NCBI RefSeq assembly: GCF_032854445.1
Contig: NC_088301.1
Location: 13,944,281 to 14,008,280 of the forward strand
DNA from: Liolophura sinensis
Taxonomy: Eukaryota; Mollusca; Polyplacophora; Chitonida; Chitonidae
Length of the DNA stretch: 64,000 nucleotides
Reading direction: 5' to 3'
Shown one piece after another: positions 1 to 13,300 of the stretch; positions within the stretch are counted from its first letter, which is position 1, and each line of letters starts with the position of its first letter. The notes beneath the pieces were generated by a model. That model made no database searches. It saw only the letters and a list, made by a program, of their open reading frames with translations, and was not told the origin of the DNA. The position numbers and the translations under genes were made by a program.

Positions 1-191
1 AGAATCCCATGAATGACACCTGACACATTTGTCATCCCGGAGATTAACAAAGACAGAATTCCATGCCAAGATTTACAAAATATGCAAATTTAAAAAAAAG
101 TAAAATTAATTTACAGCCATACGCCACAGTGGCGATAAAACTATGATATGTACTACACTTTTACATTTTTTTTCTTCTGTCAATAGCTTAC

Positions 192-3100
192 CTTATACAA
201 GAACCTTTTTTATGTATTCTGCAAATATCTGAGGGTAACATTCTGGACACAATGGGAACTGAAAAGTGACACAAGAAAAGATACATTTCAATATCGGTCC
301 TTAGATGAAACTTTAGTGTAGAAAATAGCACTGTCAAACATGACAAACATTTTAATATATGAAGATGTCTGATTGCGTCCATTTTGTTGAGAGCTCACTG
401 TAGCCGTCTTGGAGCAAGCAACGATCAAATTACATGAAGATGCACAACACACAAGTAAAGGTGCAAAAACGTACACCTTTGGAATTTTCTGTTGGCTAGG
501 CTATTTGGGGATTGGATTTGACATTATTTGAAACATTGCAATAAGATGATGTTTCAGTATAGTCACAGTTCCAAAGGTAATATTTTCTGCCTTTTTCAAG
601 CTTAATGTTGAGAACAACAGACAGGTTACTGACAGACTACTACTTTCAGTTAGTCGTTAGTCTCCCTTTGTGCGCTCTCCTGATTTGAAGGCAGAACAGG
701 TTCCATGTGGTAATCTTATTGAACCAAAGTGGCTGACTGAGCAACCGAAACATTTATCGTCAATATCACAGCAGTGCCACACACATTAAGGGGAGCTAAC
801 TATAAACACAGTAACCCAGGAAGTCCCAAGAGAACCTTTCAAAATACTTGTGTGACGTGACAAGGTGAACCTGAGGAAACATTCTAGGTATCACAGGCCA
901 AAAAAGCTCTAAAATGAAGGCTAAAACTATAGGCTTATGCATTCTAGCTATTATGCTTGAGCACGTTGGGCCATTAGTGCTGCATGCACAACCCCCGCGT
1001 GCATTAGGTCATCGGTCTAGGACACACAGATCCTAAAAATAGAAATTTTGACAAGATGCAGGAACAGGAGCTGTCGGTGATGTATCAAATACACAAGAGT
1101 TTGGTGAGCGTGTAGATTGGTTTGTTTGGTGCTTTGATTATCTATTACCATCAATATAGGAGATTAAAAAGGCTTTCTTTATTTCACTTTTTCTAAGTCT
1201 GAGGGGGAGTTTTCGGTAGCTTTTCCGGGAGATTGGGTTCGTTTACCGGGCGCAAAACGGCCCTAATGGAAACCCTGCATGTATTCAAAACAAATCTTCA
1301 TTGACAAGGAACTTCTGCAGGACAACATAGTTCACGATATCTTACCCCAGCTCTGGAAGTCCCATCGCAATTCTAAGTAGAAATCTCCCAGATCTTTGAG
1401 CGCCTGTATGAGGGCTGGTCTTCTGTCTTCTAAAGCATCTCTTGATTGTGACTTTAACTTCTTAAGTAATGACATTACTACAAACAAAAGGCATAACATT
1501 ATATATGAATGAATGAATGAATGATTATGCATGTATCTCTAAACCAGTGAAAATACTTGCTCGAGTGAGACTTGAACTCATGATTTATGTTGTCTTGAGA
1601 TTTCCATGCTGTAAATTTGCGATTAGTTTCCAATACCATCCCTTTAACTATGTGTACATGTATGCTTTCACTGACAGATGGCTAGGCTTACTTGTTTGCC
1701 TGTCCCCATAGCTGATAGCCTCGGCCAAAGGTGTCCATCCTTGTAAGTTCTTCACCTTCACTGGAGCACCATGAGCCAGCAACAGATGCACACATTCTGA
1801 AATCAGGCATTATAGCAGAGTTCAGACAGCCATACCCACAGCAACAGGCCTGCTCTGAATTACCTCCCTTGATACATGACACCTACTATGACCAGTAATA
1901 GAATATTTTTTGAGTCGTGAAAGTATGAGAAGTGGGACCTTGCCTATTAAAGCATGCGGTGCATGTATGTGGGTTATGTCACGACAGAGACAAATATTTT
2001 CTGGGCAACAGAACGTGAAAATTCATGACATCTACCTTTAAGAGTCACAGAAATGTTGAGGGATCTTAAATGAAGTCTATGTTTTTCAGCTTGAGAGTTC
2101 CCCAAAGCTTTGGATTGTATTTAATTAGGGCCAGGATTTTTAATTTACCTCCAAATGGATTAAAAAAAAACACATAACATGTATCCTGGACTTCCAAAAT
2201 CAGGTAACAAAATTAAACTCTGTATTAAAGTTGCCGCTTTAACTCAGAAACTTGCCATTAGTCAATTTCTGAGGTCCCACCTAACCACAGCTTATTCCTA
2301 AAAACGCACCTTTTAAACAGGATAGCAAAAGCAAGTCAAGGGAAACTATTTTAATAAAACATATGTTCTACATTAAAACAGCGTTTTAAGCTGAACACAT
2401 GTACATGCAGAAGGGCATATGTTTATGAATACTAGTTTTTCATTGTTCGTTCATATACATGTACTTGTCACAGTTACAGTAAAAACAGGATTCCTGATAT
2501 AGCCATACTGAAAATATATACACAAATGACCAACACCACTGTCAAGTAAAATAATCTGAGCCAAGGCAACTGCCACTTATAATACTAAATCAGCCAATTC
2601 AGATACTTGATATTTGTTGACACTGCCATTTTACCTGACATGTTCACTCATCAAGCAGTTTTAAAGAGAACACATTTGGTTGGCGTTTTTATTACTGGTG
2701 TGTTGATACGTCAATTGTGTTTTGGTATTCAGCAGAGAAGAGTTCTAACTTTAATAATATATAAAAATACAACAGTAAAGCATTCAAATATCTAAGCATA
2801 CTATGACAACAAATCCGGTCGGAGGTGGGAAGGTCTGCTATCAACCTGCGGATGGTCGTGGGTTTCCCCCCGGGCTGTGCCCGGTTTCCACGCACCATAA
2901 TGCTGGCCGCCGTCGTATAAGTGAAATATTCTTGAGTACGGCGTAAAACACCAATCAAATAAATAAATAAATAAATATGACAACAAAAATGACAGAATGA
3001 TTTATAATGATTGATACCGTATTTAAGAATTTTTCACGCCTGTGATGGCAGTCAATTTCATTGGTAGAGGAAACTAGAGTACTGGGAGTGAACCACTGGT

Positions 3101-6100
3101 CTACAGCAAGTACATTTAACTGATTGCCTCTTCCAACGCACGATGCATAAACTTTCAGCACGGGAGCAGTATCATTGTGTAAGTCATATTCTCTAATTGG
3201 TTGGAAGGCAGCTGATGTGTGATCTTAAATGATCTCTCTGTTGAACTTGAACCACTAAATGTGTGAACAGCCGTAGGAGTCAGTGCAGTCAACTGCTTTA
3301 TGTCATGCAGACCACAACAACAGTGAAGGTAGGGGAGTCTTGAAAATAAACTGTCGACTGATGGGACTGTACCAGTACATGGAGCGTAATAAATGTCTCC
3401 CCACAAACCCATCCATATGTAAAACTAAAAACAGTGCCCTTTTTTTTTTTCTTTTTTTTTTAACAGACACCAACCTTTGTGACCAAGCATCACAGCCAGA
3501 TGTAAAGGTGTGTTACCTGTACAAAAACAAGATAAAAATGTGTATTAGCACACAAAAAACATATATAACTCCAAGGATAATTCAAAATAGAAACCCGGAC
3601 ATGGTCAATCTTGTCCTTATCAATTTATTTATTTGATTGGTGTTTTACACCACACTCAAGAACATACTCCTTACAGCACATGCAGTGCTCTCTAACTTTC
3701 ACTTAACATCACTGCCACAAAGAGACAAGCTTGACGTTGCCTGTGAGACAAAGATAGGCTTGTTTAGACTTTGCCTCATTACTTGTGTCCTCCCACGGTC
3801 CAATTTAATCAGCATTCATCAATAATTAAAATTGTTTTAGGTTTTTGTTAGAATCATGTCATGCACACTCTAGATGAAGATGATGCCTGTGTATAAAGTA
3901 TTATTAGAGACAAAGGTTGAGATGGATCGTTTGTGTTTTCTGGCATCATTTCTGCCTCATCATCGTGACTCTAGTGACCTCAGCGTTGTTCAAGATTTCT
4001 GTACTAAATTTGTTATTTTCAGTAATGATGTAAAGCGAAAGGAAGAGAGCAACATATGCACTGTAAAGAGTATAACTCAAGAACATTTCACTTATATGTA
4101 TATGACAGCAGCAAGCATTTTGGTAAGAGGAATGAAAATCAAATTTTCAGAGGTGTAAGACTTTATTATATATAATAGTGATTTATTTTATGTAATAAAT
4201 TGGTTTTCATAAAACATTTCCCATGTGATGTGGCATATAGGCAAAACATTTTCAGGTACTTGTATATGAATGAACATAAGGCTCTCTTATTAACATATCC
4301 TTCAGCTTCAAAGAGGTACCTTTCCCCAAGGCTCTGCCCAGTTTCCTCCCACCATAATGTTGGCCGCCGTCCTCGTACAAGTGAAATATTCTTGAATACA
4401 GCGCAAAACACTGATCAAATAAATAAATAAATCTGATGAAGTATCAAAGCTCACTAGCATATTGTCAGTTAATTGTGAGATTTCTTCAACCATTTAGCAT
4501 ACAAAGTTACTACAAAGATTACCTTCAAACTCATTTTCTTCTATAGTTTTGATCATACCACATGTGAAACTATAGCTGTAGTTGTTGTTTCAATATCTGA
4601 GTTTCGTAATAATACATTGTATGTGCTATCTTCAATGTACGTATTTTATTTCTACACTTTTCCAATGTGGAGTTATGCCTTCATCATTCATGGCTTTTGC
4701 ATGGATAATTAGATTCAGTTAGATGAACTCCATGCCTGTAATAATGCAGAATTTGTTGTGGCTACCATACTTATGTTGTCAGGACTATGCCTAGAGCTAT
4801 TTTTGTTACGGAAAATTATTATCGCTCAAACGAATCAAGGTGTATTAAAACTAACAAGTAAAATGAACAAACATACAATGGATTAACAATAAAAACCTTA
4901 GTTTCCATGCAAAATACTTTCATTCAAAGAGTTAAATGCTCTCAAAATGCATCATTTTGAGTTGAATTCTATAAAATCTCTTTGTGCACAATCACAGCTT
5001 TACTTTACACACAACTTATGTGGCAAGTTTCTTACACACTTATTATGACACCGAGTCCATTTATATCTGTTACAAGCAAAAAAAAAATTGTTGCTTATGA
5101 AATCAAAGTTAATTTACAATTCATAGAAACCCACCAATAATGTTCAGTTTGTCTTGTGTTCATTGTGATTAACTACCTCAAAACCTTTAAAAAAGGGAAT
5201 GATGTACAATCAAAGCTCTGATACTAGTAGTTACAATGAATCTTGACGCTGCTGACATAGTGCAATACTGAATAACAAAATAACACACATAATCAATCTA
5301 ATAGAGCTTAACTAACATATGTTAAAACATAAAAAAGTTAGGTTAATTAAACGCTGGAATGCTGACAAAAAGTTAAATATAGCAATGTATGCAGATCTGG
5401 GGCTGCATGTATACCAATCTAGCCATGCGCCTATTTATAGATAAGCCAATGAACATATTCTTATGTAGTCCTTCTTAAATCTGAATTGACCAAGTTAAGC
5501 TTGGTGTAAATTTGACATCTGAATTTTGTTGATATTGCCATACATTTTGACTGGTGTACAAATTACTCTGTCAAACCTTGGACTAATACAACTGTAATAT
5601 TATGGTCCCAAGTTAGCCTCAGGTGGCTACTTCAACTCTTCTTTATACTGGGCTGGTGGAGTATCATAGCCACAGGGGGAACCAGTGGTAAACCATACAG
5701 TGATTCACGCCATGTCCCACAAGTCCTTTCTAAACATGCCTGCAGTCCAAAAGTGGTGTCAACTTCGCTCTTACCTCTCAGTTCGCCCACACACGCAACA
5801 TCCCAAGTATATTCCATTCGGTAATGGCACACCAGCCCCTTATCCACAAGATGGTAGACAATTTCTATACAAGCGGCCGTTATGCTCGTCTTTTCAGATT
5901 CAACGTGCGTGGGCCATCTAGAAATGGTAACTTTTTCAAGGCCCATAACTGTGGAGAAGGCAAAATGGCTGCTGCTTTAGCGATGACCAAGTGGAATATG
6001 TGTGAGATGTAGCATGTCCAGGTGAGCTGAGAAGTAAGAGCCAAAGTTGACACCAATTTTGAATTGCAGCCATTGTTAAGAAAGTATTTATTTCTTTGAC

Positions 6101-6884
6101 TGGTATTTTACACCATACTCAAGAATATTTCATTTATACGACAACGGCCAGCATTATGGTGGGAGGGAACCGGGCAAACCCACGACCATTTGCAGGCTGC
6201 TGGAAAACCTTCCCACGAACTGCAGGAGAGGAAGCCAGGATGAACTGGACTTCGACAAACAGCAAACGCATTGGTGAGAGGCTCCCGAGTCATTACGCTG
6301 CGCTAGCGTGCTAACCAACTGAGTCACGGAGGCCCCCTTGTTTAGAAAGTACTAATCGGACATGGCGTGAATCGGCCCATGGCTTACCACTGGTTCAACT
6401 GCTGGATACGATACTCTGGCAGCCCAACACAGAGAAAGGAGTTGAGGTAGCCACCTGGGACTAGTCCCAGGTATAACTAGAAGTGCAACTGTCGGCCTAT
6501 CGACTACTGTGGCTTGGCTAGACAGTACTCAATCAAGTGTATGTCACTAACAATGATTCCCTTGTCACTTCAGGCTTTCTGCAAAAGTGAACACAGATAA
6601 GAGAGTAGACAAAACCAAAAGTGCAAAGGAGCGTATTTAGGACTGTCATCTGAGAACTGGTCCTTAGTGTGGTTGTGTTGACGAATTAATTCCGAAACCT
6701 TCTCCACACAATGTAACAAAAGCGTTTTCTGAAGATCTGTTTTCACGATTTCCTTCTATTGCTATTTCAGCAGCAACTCACCATGTGAATCCTTCTGGCT
6801 AACATCATGTGTTCGCAGCAACTGGGAAACTTTCCGAATGTCTCCATTAAAAACGCTTTCGTGGAGAGGAAATTGGTCCGCCAT
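192..6884 (-). CDS. ANKRD13C: ANKRD13C-type ankyrin repeat protein, 5' part (partial)
   Basis: Five coding exons read leftward: 6884-6782 (ATG at 6884), 3516-3475, 1796-1692, 1477-1346 and 258-192. All have GT-AG introns and matching phases (1,1,1,1,2). The gene continues off the left edge. The first exon starts M-A-D-Q-F-P-L-H-E, opening an ankyrin repeat. The second encodes NTPLHLAVMLGHKE. The third gives CVHLLLAHGAPVKVKN and GWTPLAEAISYGDRQ. The fourth ends in GDFYLELRWDFQSW and the fifth carries SRMLPSDICRIHKKG. These blocks match the ANKRD13 family, closest in my memory to ANKRD13C. The mammalian protein is an ER-associated ankyrin protein reported to act as a chaperone-like regulator of GPCR biogenesis. 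The N-terminus here is shorter than the human one. It is transcribed divergently from CTH. Assignment to ANKRD13C rather than A/B/D rests on the YLEL-WDFQSW and VKVKN-QGW segments. Confidence 0.88.
259..1345 (-). other. ANKRD13C intron 4, nothing recognised
   Basis: This intron lies between the fourth and fifth coding exons. I see no coding signal, SINE or tandem array in it. The stretch 1-191 to its left is the start of the next intron and likewise holds nothing I can name. Confidence 0.6.
1505..1524. repeat. (GAAT)n microsatellite
   Basis: About four tandem GAAT units lie in ANKRD13C intron 3, just upstream (in gene sense) of exon 4. Confidence 0.7.
2818..2978 (+). repeat. SINE family A, 5'-truncated copy
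   Basis: This is the 3' two thirds of the main SINE family. It has the segments GTGGGAAGGTCTG, CACCATAATGCTGGCCGCC, AGTGAAATATTCTTGAGTAC and a CCAATCAAAT(AAAT)n tail. It sits in ANKRD13C intron 2 in reverse orientation to the gene. Confidence 0.85.
3475..3516 (-). CDS. ANKRD13C: 42-nt ankyrin exon 2 of the ANKRD13C-type gene
   Basis: This short internal exon is flanked by a TTTTGTACAG acceptor and a GTTGGT donor. Read on the minus strand it is 2+13 codons+1 nt and joins exons 1 and 3 in frame, giving GNTPLHLAVMLGHKE, the start of a canonical ankyrin repeat (TPLHLA). A poly-T/A run lies just inside the intron downstream of its donor. Confidence 0.88.
3623..3664 (-). repeat. SINE family A, 3' tail fragment
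   Basis: Only the reverse complement of the A-rich tail and the GGTGTTTTACACC segment remain. It lies in ANKRD13C intron 1. Confidence 0.7.
4310..4433 (+). repeat. SINE family A, truncated copy
   Basis: This copy carries TTTCCTCCCACCATAATG, GTGAAATATTCTTGA and the (AAAT)n tail. It lies in ANKRD13C intron 1. Confidence 0.8.
5613..6466. mobile_element. Foldback (long inverted repeat) element with nested SINE
   Basis: Bases 5613-5737 are, with scattered mismatches, the reverse complement of 6341-6466. Shared blocks include CAGGTGGCTAC, AACCAGTGGTAA, GATTCACGCCATGTCC and CTTTCTAAACA. The arms are about 125 bp, enclosing about 600 bp. About 250 bp of the interior is a later SINE insertion. No transposase reading frame is visible, so this looks like a non-autonomous DNA element. 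It lies within ANKRD13C intron 1. Confidence 0.7.
6087..6338 (-). repeat. SINE family A, near full-length copy
   Basis: Read on the minus strand it begins with the tRNA-like head (GGGGCCTCCGTGACTCAGTT, i.e. an A-box-like segment). It passes through CCTCACCAATGCG and GAAGTCCAGTTCATCCTGGC and ends with the A-rich tail. It is flanked by imperfect 12-bp direct repeats (GTTAAGAAAGTA / GTTTAGAAAGTA), as expected for retroposition into the foldback element. Confidence 0.85.
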
Positions 6885-7349
6885 TTTTGTTTGGACCAAA
6901 TAGTGTACATAAAGGTACGAGTGTGCACATGAATGAAGAATGAGGCTCCCGAGGAGTGGTCCTAACTAAGAAACACAGCAATAGTGGCATGGTTAAAATA
7001 AAAAGCAACAAAGTTAATTCACATCGAATAATCTTTATTCACAATGTGAGTCGTACATTTTATTTAAATTTGTAATAAACTTTCGCATTAAACGGCTGTT
7101 AGCCATAATTAGGTAGAGGTCGATTTTTAACATTCACGTGGGTTCAAGCGCATCGTGGAAATTTATATTCTTTTGGAGGTGTGTCACTTACTTACGCCGC
7201 TGATTGGACGAATTCCGCGTCATCACCGTGACGTAGCGTGTCGTGTAATGACTACCTACAGCAGGACACGATTACTTTCATTTGGGTTTAAACGTGGGTA
7301 CGTCTGTAAGTCTCTCTCTGCGGTTTCAGCTGTCTGGTTTTGTAGGAAG
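6885..7349. promoter_or_regulatory. Bidirectional promoter of ANKRD13C and CTH
   Basis: Only 465 bp separate the two divergent start codons, so both 5'UTRs and core promoters must lie here. Visible motifs are an E-box CACGTG at 7135-7140, an inverted CCAAT box (GATTGG) near 7202 and a CRE-like GTGACGTAG near 7230. I see no convincing TATA box facing CTH. Motif identity is observed; function is inferred. Confidence 0.7.
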
Positions 7350-10300
7350 ATGTCGGGCGACAGTAACATGAAGGATTTGCGACCTTTCCCGCATTTCGCC
7401 ACTGATGCGATCCACGCTGGCCAGGATCCAGAGCAATGGAACTGTCAAGCAGTGGTGCCTCTTATTTCGATGGCCACAACTTTTAAACAACGCGCACCTT
7501 CTGAACATTGCGTATGTATATAACATTTTAGCATGTTTTGTGGCGAAATTTTCAAAGTAATCTGTGAAAAAAGCAGAAATGTAAGAAAAACGTCATTTGG
7601 TGTGCAGTTAATATATAAAGCAAATTACTTTAGCTGTTACGCGATCTATCCGGGCGGTTTATTTTTCTTGTAATTTTTGCTATTGTACAACTCGGATTTA
7701 GACCTATAAAGAGTATGTGAAGCACTAAATCGTGTATTTAAAACAAACAGAAACAAAAATGTATGAAATGAAAACTGAGCAGAGAGTATCGGTACAATAA
7801 AACAATTGCATAAATTCATATAGTGAATCGTGCATTAAGATATATATTCCAGGGGCACTCTTCACAGTCCAGCACACATATCATCGTAACATAACTTAAC
7901 AGATCAGAGGAATAGGTTCAATAGTGGCCCTAGTTGGATTTAGTTCTGTTCAGTGATGATAATTAAAGTATTTGGATTTTACTGACCAGCCACTTTTGAT
8001 TTATTGGTGGGTCGAGGATAACATTGATTTTATCATAGGTAGAGTTAGGTAGTTCCGTTAAATTAAACAGTGTGACTGTCAGCTGTCAGATTGTCATATA
8101 TCACCACAGTCAAGTGTTAAATATAATTGAACTTCTTAAGATGGGGGAAGAATTAAACTTCTCCAGAAGTTGGAAAAGTTTGTGATAAATTTTGTTGTAC
8201 GTCTGTTGGACTGGGCCATAAAGCAGAATTAGTGTTTGGTCTTCTTCCTCGAATGAAAAATAAATACAGCATAGTAAGTGGAGATTATCAGTGAATATTT
8301 GTACATGTGTCTGCCATTCTTAATTTGAGTCAGTGGAAACTTAGCCTCTATAACCTACTCATAATCTCTGATTGGAGCTATCGTTTTATGTGTTTTATTT
8401 TTTTATTCAGTCAGCTGCTTCTTCCATCCAAGTGGAAGGCATTGGAAGGCCATGTCATTATAGCTAACCCCTCCCGCCTCCGCCTAAACTCTTTCTCTCT
8501 CTGTTGTTGCAGAATTACATGTGGTAACAGATGTAAACCATGCAGGTTTGTTCAAGCTAGGTTTTAATCAGAGAGCAGGTATATTATATAATAAATTTTC
8601 AATTTTCATTACTGACAGTTTGTACATACTAAAATTCATGGGAATATTTCACTGGTACGCTGCCTGGTGTGTCATACAGTGCACTCTGCTACACTAAGAC
8701 AAGTATTATCCCAAAGTCCTGATGGTGAGTGACACAATTGTATATCCAGACAAAGCTAGAGTACTGTACATAGAGGATGCACATTCATGCATCATATGCT
8801 AGGCTACATGTAAATGTCCCCAGGCAAGACCTGTACATTCATTCCAATATTGTAGTTTGCATGTCTCCAGTTGAAAAACATAGGTATTTCATCATCCTGT
8901 CAACACTTGAATTGTACACACTACATCCTGTAGATTTACCAACCTAAAGCAGTCTTAATCCTGTTTCACATATAGCAAATGTACAAATATTCCTATTTTT
9001 TACTCTCACTAATTTAAATACATTTCTTTTTAATTTTTGTAACAAAAGATTTTGTTAAACAGCTGTTTAATTTCTTTTTTGTGTGTGTGTCACAGTGTGT
9101 AGGCCTATTAAGCGCACTGATAAGGTTTCATGTAAGTACATGTAGGTCAGGGTTGGAAGAATCAGGTCATCTGGCCAGTTTAACTTAATTCCCAACAGGT
9201 ATATACTGGAGTGAAAAACAACAGCAGCTGAGTAGGTCTTTGATGCAGGTTTTCTTGTAGACCAGTGATATAAAGTCATCGGTGATCTGCATTACTTTCT
9301 GCTTTGGTTATGCTTCATTAAATCTGCCACGTACCTAAAATTCAGGTCGGCCTTTGTTTTATAGCCTGGACTTGACAGTTTTACTCAGGAATAAATGTGA
9401 TAAAAGCTGTATTGTAGGTGTATGGCTTCGTATAAAAATGTGTTTTAGTGAGGACTGCTGTTATAGGTAACAGGCAACTGTCATTGTGAGGTGAAGAAAA
9501 TGTTTTTAATATATAAAGGTAAATAAAATGATACTTTAACGTTAGCTTCCTTCATGTTACCCCACATAAGTGTAGATGCTTTGAGTGGACCTACGAAGAT
9601 ACAGAATTTATGCCTGGACCACACTTTTAATGGCAATCATCATGTATGGAAAAATCCAGCAAAAGTAAAAAAAAAATCTTTAGGCAGGTGGTATTATTGT
9701 ATCTTTAAACTATTTGTCTGGCTGTCCATTTGTCCGTGATTTTGTTTGAACGACATTTGTTGTGCACTTTTAATTTTCGGTGGGAACAAGTGACAAAATG
9801 TCAAACTGTACGTTGTCCATTTCTGTGATTGTGAAAAGAAGCAGATTGCCAGTTTCCCAGTGTCCACTTTCCTAGTATTTGAGCTGACTGTGTGTCGCAT
9901 CTTTTTGTTACAGCGTATGCTTCATGCATGTTTGTATGTGTCACCTTCCTTTGTTGTTGAGTACGACGTTAAACCCCAAGCACTCACTCACTCACTCACT
10001 CACCTTCCTTTGATACATAGATGTGGTATGGATTTACCCATACTGTTTGAATGAAGTAGGCTGGCCTCTTGGCCTAGTGGTTGGCACATGACAGCAAATT
10101 CCAATGACCCAGGAACTTTTGTCCTTTGATGCATGGTTGTAGTTATACATGTAGTTTTATTTGTAGTGACCTTTTCATCATCCATGTAACTCTGTTAGGC
10201 GATGCAAATTCTGCTACTGATCACTTGTTCTGTGCTCTGCTTTTACCACAGTGTTCTAAACGTATTGATTTTTATCAATCCCACTTTTTTTTCCCCCCAG

Positions 10301-13300
10301 GGCTTTGAATATTCCCGAAGTGGCAACCCAACCAGAAACTGCCTTGAGGCCTGTATTGCAGCTTTGGAAGGAGCAAAATATGGTAGAATCAAACTTGTGA
10401 ATGTTTTTAGTTTTAAAATGATTTTAAAAAAAAACAGTGATTAAACTTGTTAAAGCTCTGGAAGGCTTCTGAGACTATACCTGTGTGATGCATTGAAGTT
10501 GGAAACACTCAAGTGGTAATTTCTACTCCATGTACATGTATGTTTGACATTGTATTTTTTATTGTTTCTCAGCTGCAACCAAGCAGGTCTATACAAAGTT
10601 GGTCATTCTATCTGTTTGCTTGTTCAGATTTTTGACCTTCTGTGTTTTAACATGGGCCCACATGTATATTATGTTTTAACCCAGGCCACTCACTCAGCAA
10701 GGAGCCTGGGTGCAAGAAGACATGAAATCCTATATATTGGGGATGTTGCAGCTATTGCCAATTTGCACTTGAGTTTTTAAGAAATTATCTTGTTGTTCTC
10801 TAGAAGAAAAACAAAGACTATGATTTGTTGGAAAATGAAGACAGTTATGTCCCCAAAAAATTTTTAAAAATTCAAACTGTACCTCTCCCTTATGTTGCCC
10901 TGTATTTTATAGCACCACTCCTCTGAATATTATACAGGTGCACATCAGTGGATGAACATTGAAATATTAGATGGTGATGGCAGCAGCATGTATGTCATAA
11001 TGCTCTGTGCTGGGAAGACTTCAGACTAATCCTTTCGTGGGTTGTTTGTTTTTCAGCCATTACGTTTTCATCTGGCTTGGCTACCACTGGCAGCATTACC
11101 CAGCTCCTGGCTGCGGGTGACCACATAGTCAGTATGAATGACCTGTACGGAGGTAAGACCAGATACACCCATGCTGTTATTCTTGTAACAGTTCTGCTAT
11201 GGGGATTCTCCTCGATGGACATTGTAAATTTTGACACTGTACTTCTCAATGACTGAGGCTTCCTCTTCAGTCGTACATGGGAGGGCCTTACAGCAACCTG
11301 CAGATGGTCATGGGTTTCCCCCGGGCTCTGCCCCCTTTCCTCCCGCTATAACAATGGCCGCCATTGTATAAGTTTATTTATTTATTTGATTGCTGTTTTA
11401 TGCTGTACTCAAGAATTTTTTTTTAGAACTGATTGGCATTTTATGCCATACTCAAGAATATTTCACTTCCGTCATGTAAGACATATTGCAGACATATTGT
11501 GGTCAGGGTTTGAGTTGGCAAATCATCTGTTTTGACTGAAAGTGCAAGTTGAGCAAGTTTTGTTTAAAATATGTGGATAGATAAATGGCATCACCATAAT
11601 ATTTTGTTATGTGCTCATTGTGACGATTGTGTTTGTCACTGTGTGGTTTCAGGGACAAACAGGTATTTTCGACAGGTCGCATCACACATGAATATAGAGA
11701 CGTCCTTCGTAGATGCAACAAATCTTCAGGTTCTAGAGAAGGCCTTTCGTCCCAATACCAAGGTAAAAAAACTTGTTTCACTTAATGTCTACTTATTGTT
11801 ACATAGACCTGTGTGCTGATTTGTGAATTCATGCTAACATGCCAATTTTGAATGACAATCTGGCCACATTAGTGGGGTAGTCAAGATGCCAGAAAGATAG
11901 CCTATCACTTGCCAAAGGTCAGTGCTAAACTCCAGGCACTTCATGATGCACTCTAAGCCAAGTAATCCTTAAAGTGCTATTTTCAATCCCAACAGAAACC
12001 AAGCGGAAATAACGTTTTCCAACTGTGATGTAATGATATTCTTTACGTGACGATGAAACAGGCAGATGTAAAGTGTAATGTTGAGTAAGGCAGTTATGCT
12101 GGAATACATCATGGGCATTTGAAAGTTCAACATTTTATAGCTTAAGCCTACTTAACACTAAGTATGCTTGATGAGACCCCAGGAAATACATCTGTAATGC
12201 CTCAGTAGATCCTTGGAATGGCTTTACTACATATGTTTAGAGACTTAGGTATTGAAAGGCTACTTAAAGCTAAGTATGCTTGATGATACCCCAGGAATTA
12301 CATCTGTAATGCCTCAGCAGATCCTTGGAATGGCTTTACTACATATGTTTAGAGACTTAGGTATTGAAAGGCTACTTAAAGCTAAGTATGCTTGATGATA
12401 CCCCAGGAAATACATCTGTAATGCCTCAGCAGATCCTTGGAATGGCTTTACTACATATGTTTAGAGACTTAGGTATTGAAAGGCTACTTAAAGCTAAGTA
12501 TGCTTGATGATAGCCCAGGAAATACATCTGTAATGCCTCAGCAGATCCCTGGAATGGCTTTGCTACATATGTTTAGAGACTTAAATATTGAAAGGCTACT
12601 TAAAGCTAAGTATGCTTGATGATACCCCAGGAAATACATCTGTAATGCCTCAGCAGATCCCTGGAATGGCTTTACTTCATATGTTTAGAGACTTAGGTAT
12701 TGAAGGGCTACTGAAAGCTAAGTATGCTTGATGATACCCCAGGAATTACATAATGCTTCAGCAGATCCCTGGAATTGTTTTACTGCGTTTGTTTTAGAAA
12801 TATGAAGTGCACTTAGCTAATAAAGAGCTACTTGACACTAAGTACACTTGGTGATACACCAGGAATTACTTCTGTAACGCTTGAGCAGCTTTCTGAAGTT
12901 ACTTTAGTGATTTCTTCTGTAATGATCTTCTCTTGCACTGATGAATGTTGCCATGATTTATTCTGTAATGAAATTTTCTTGTACTGATGAATGTTGCCAT
13001 GATTTCTTCTGTAATGATCTTTTCTTGTACTGATGAATGTTGCCGTGATTTATTCTGTAATGATATTTTCTTGTACTGATAAATGTTGCCATGATTTATT
13101 CTGCAATGATATTTTCTTGTACTGATGAATGTTGCCATGATTTCTTCTGCAATGATCTTTTCTTGTATTGATGAATGTTGCCATGATTTCTTCTGTAATG
13201 ATCTTTTCTTGTACTGATGAATGTTGCCATGATTTAGTCTGTAATGATCTTTTCTTGTACTGATGAATGTTGCCATGATTTATTCTATTACTATCTCATT

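Noticed and set aside
5632-5946. 104-residue minus-strand open frame
   Set aside because: It overlaps the arm of the foldback element, shows no transposase motif I recognise and has no splicing support.
12899-13276. 125-residue minus-strand open frame with repeated ATFIST-like units
   Set aside because: It lies entirely inside the 46-bp minisatellite in a CTH intron; the repeat simply lacks stops in that frame. No start context, splice partner or family match.
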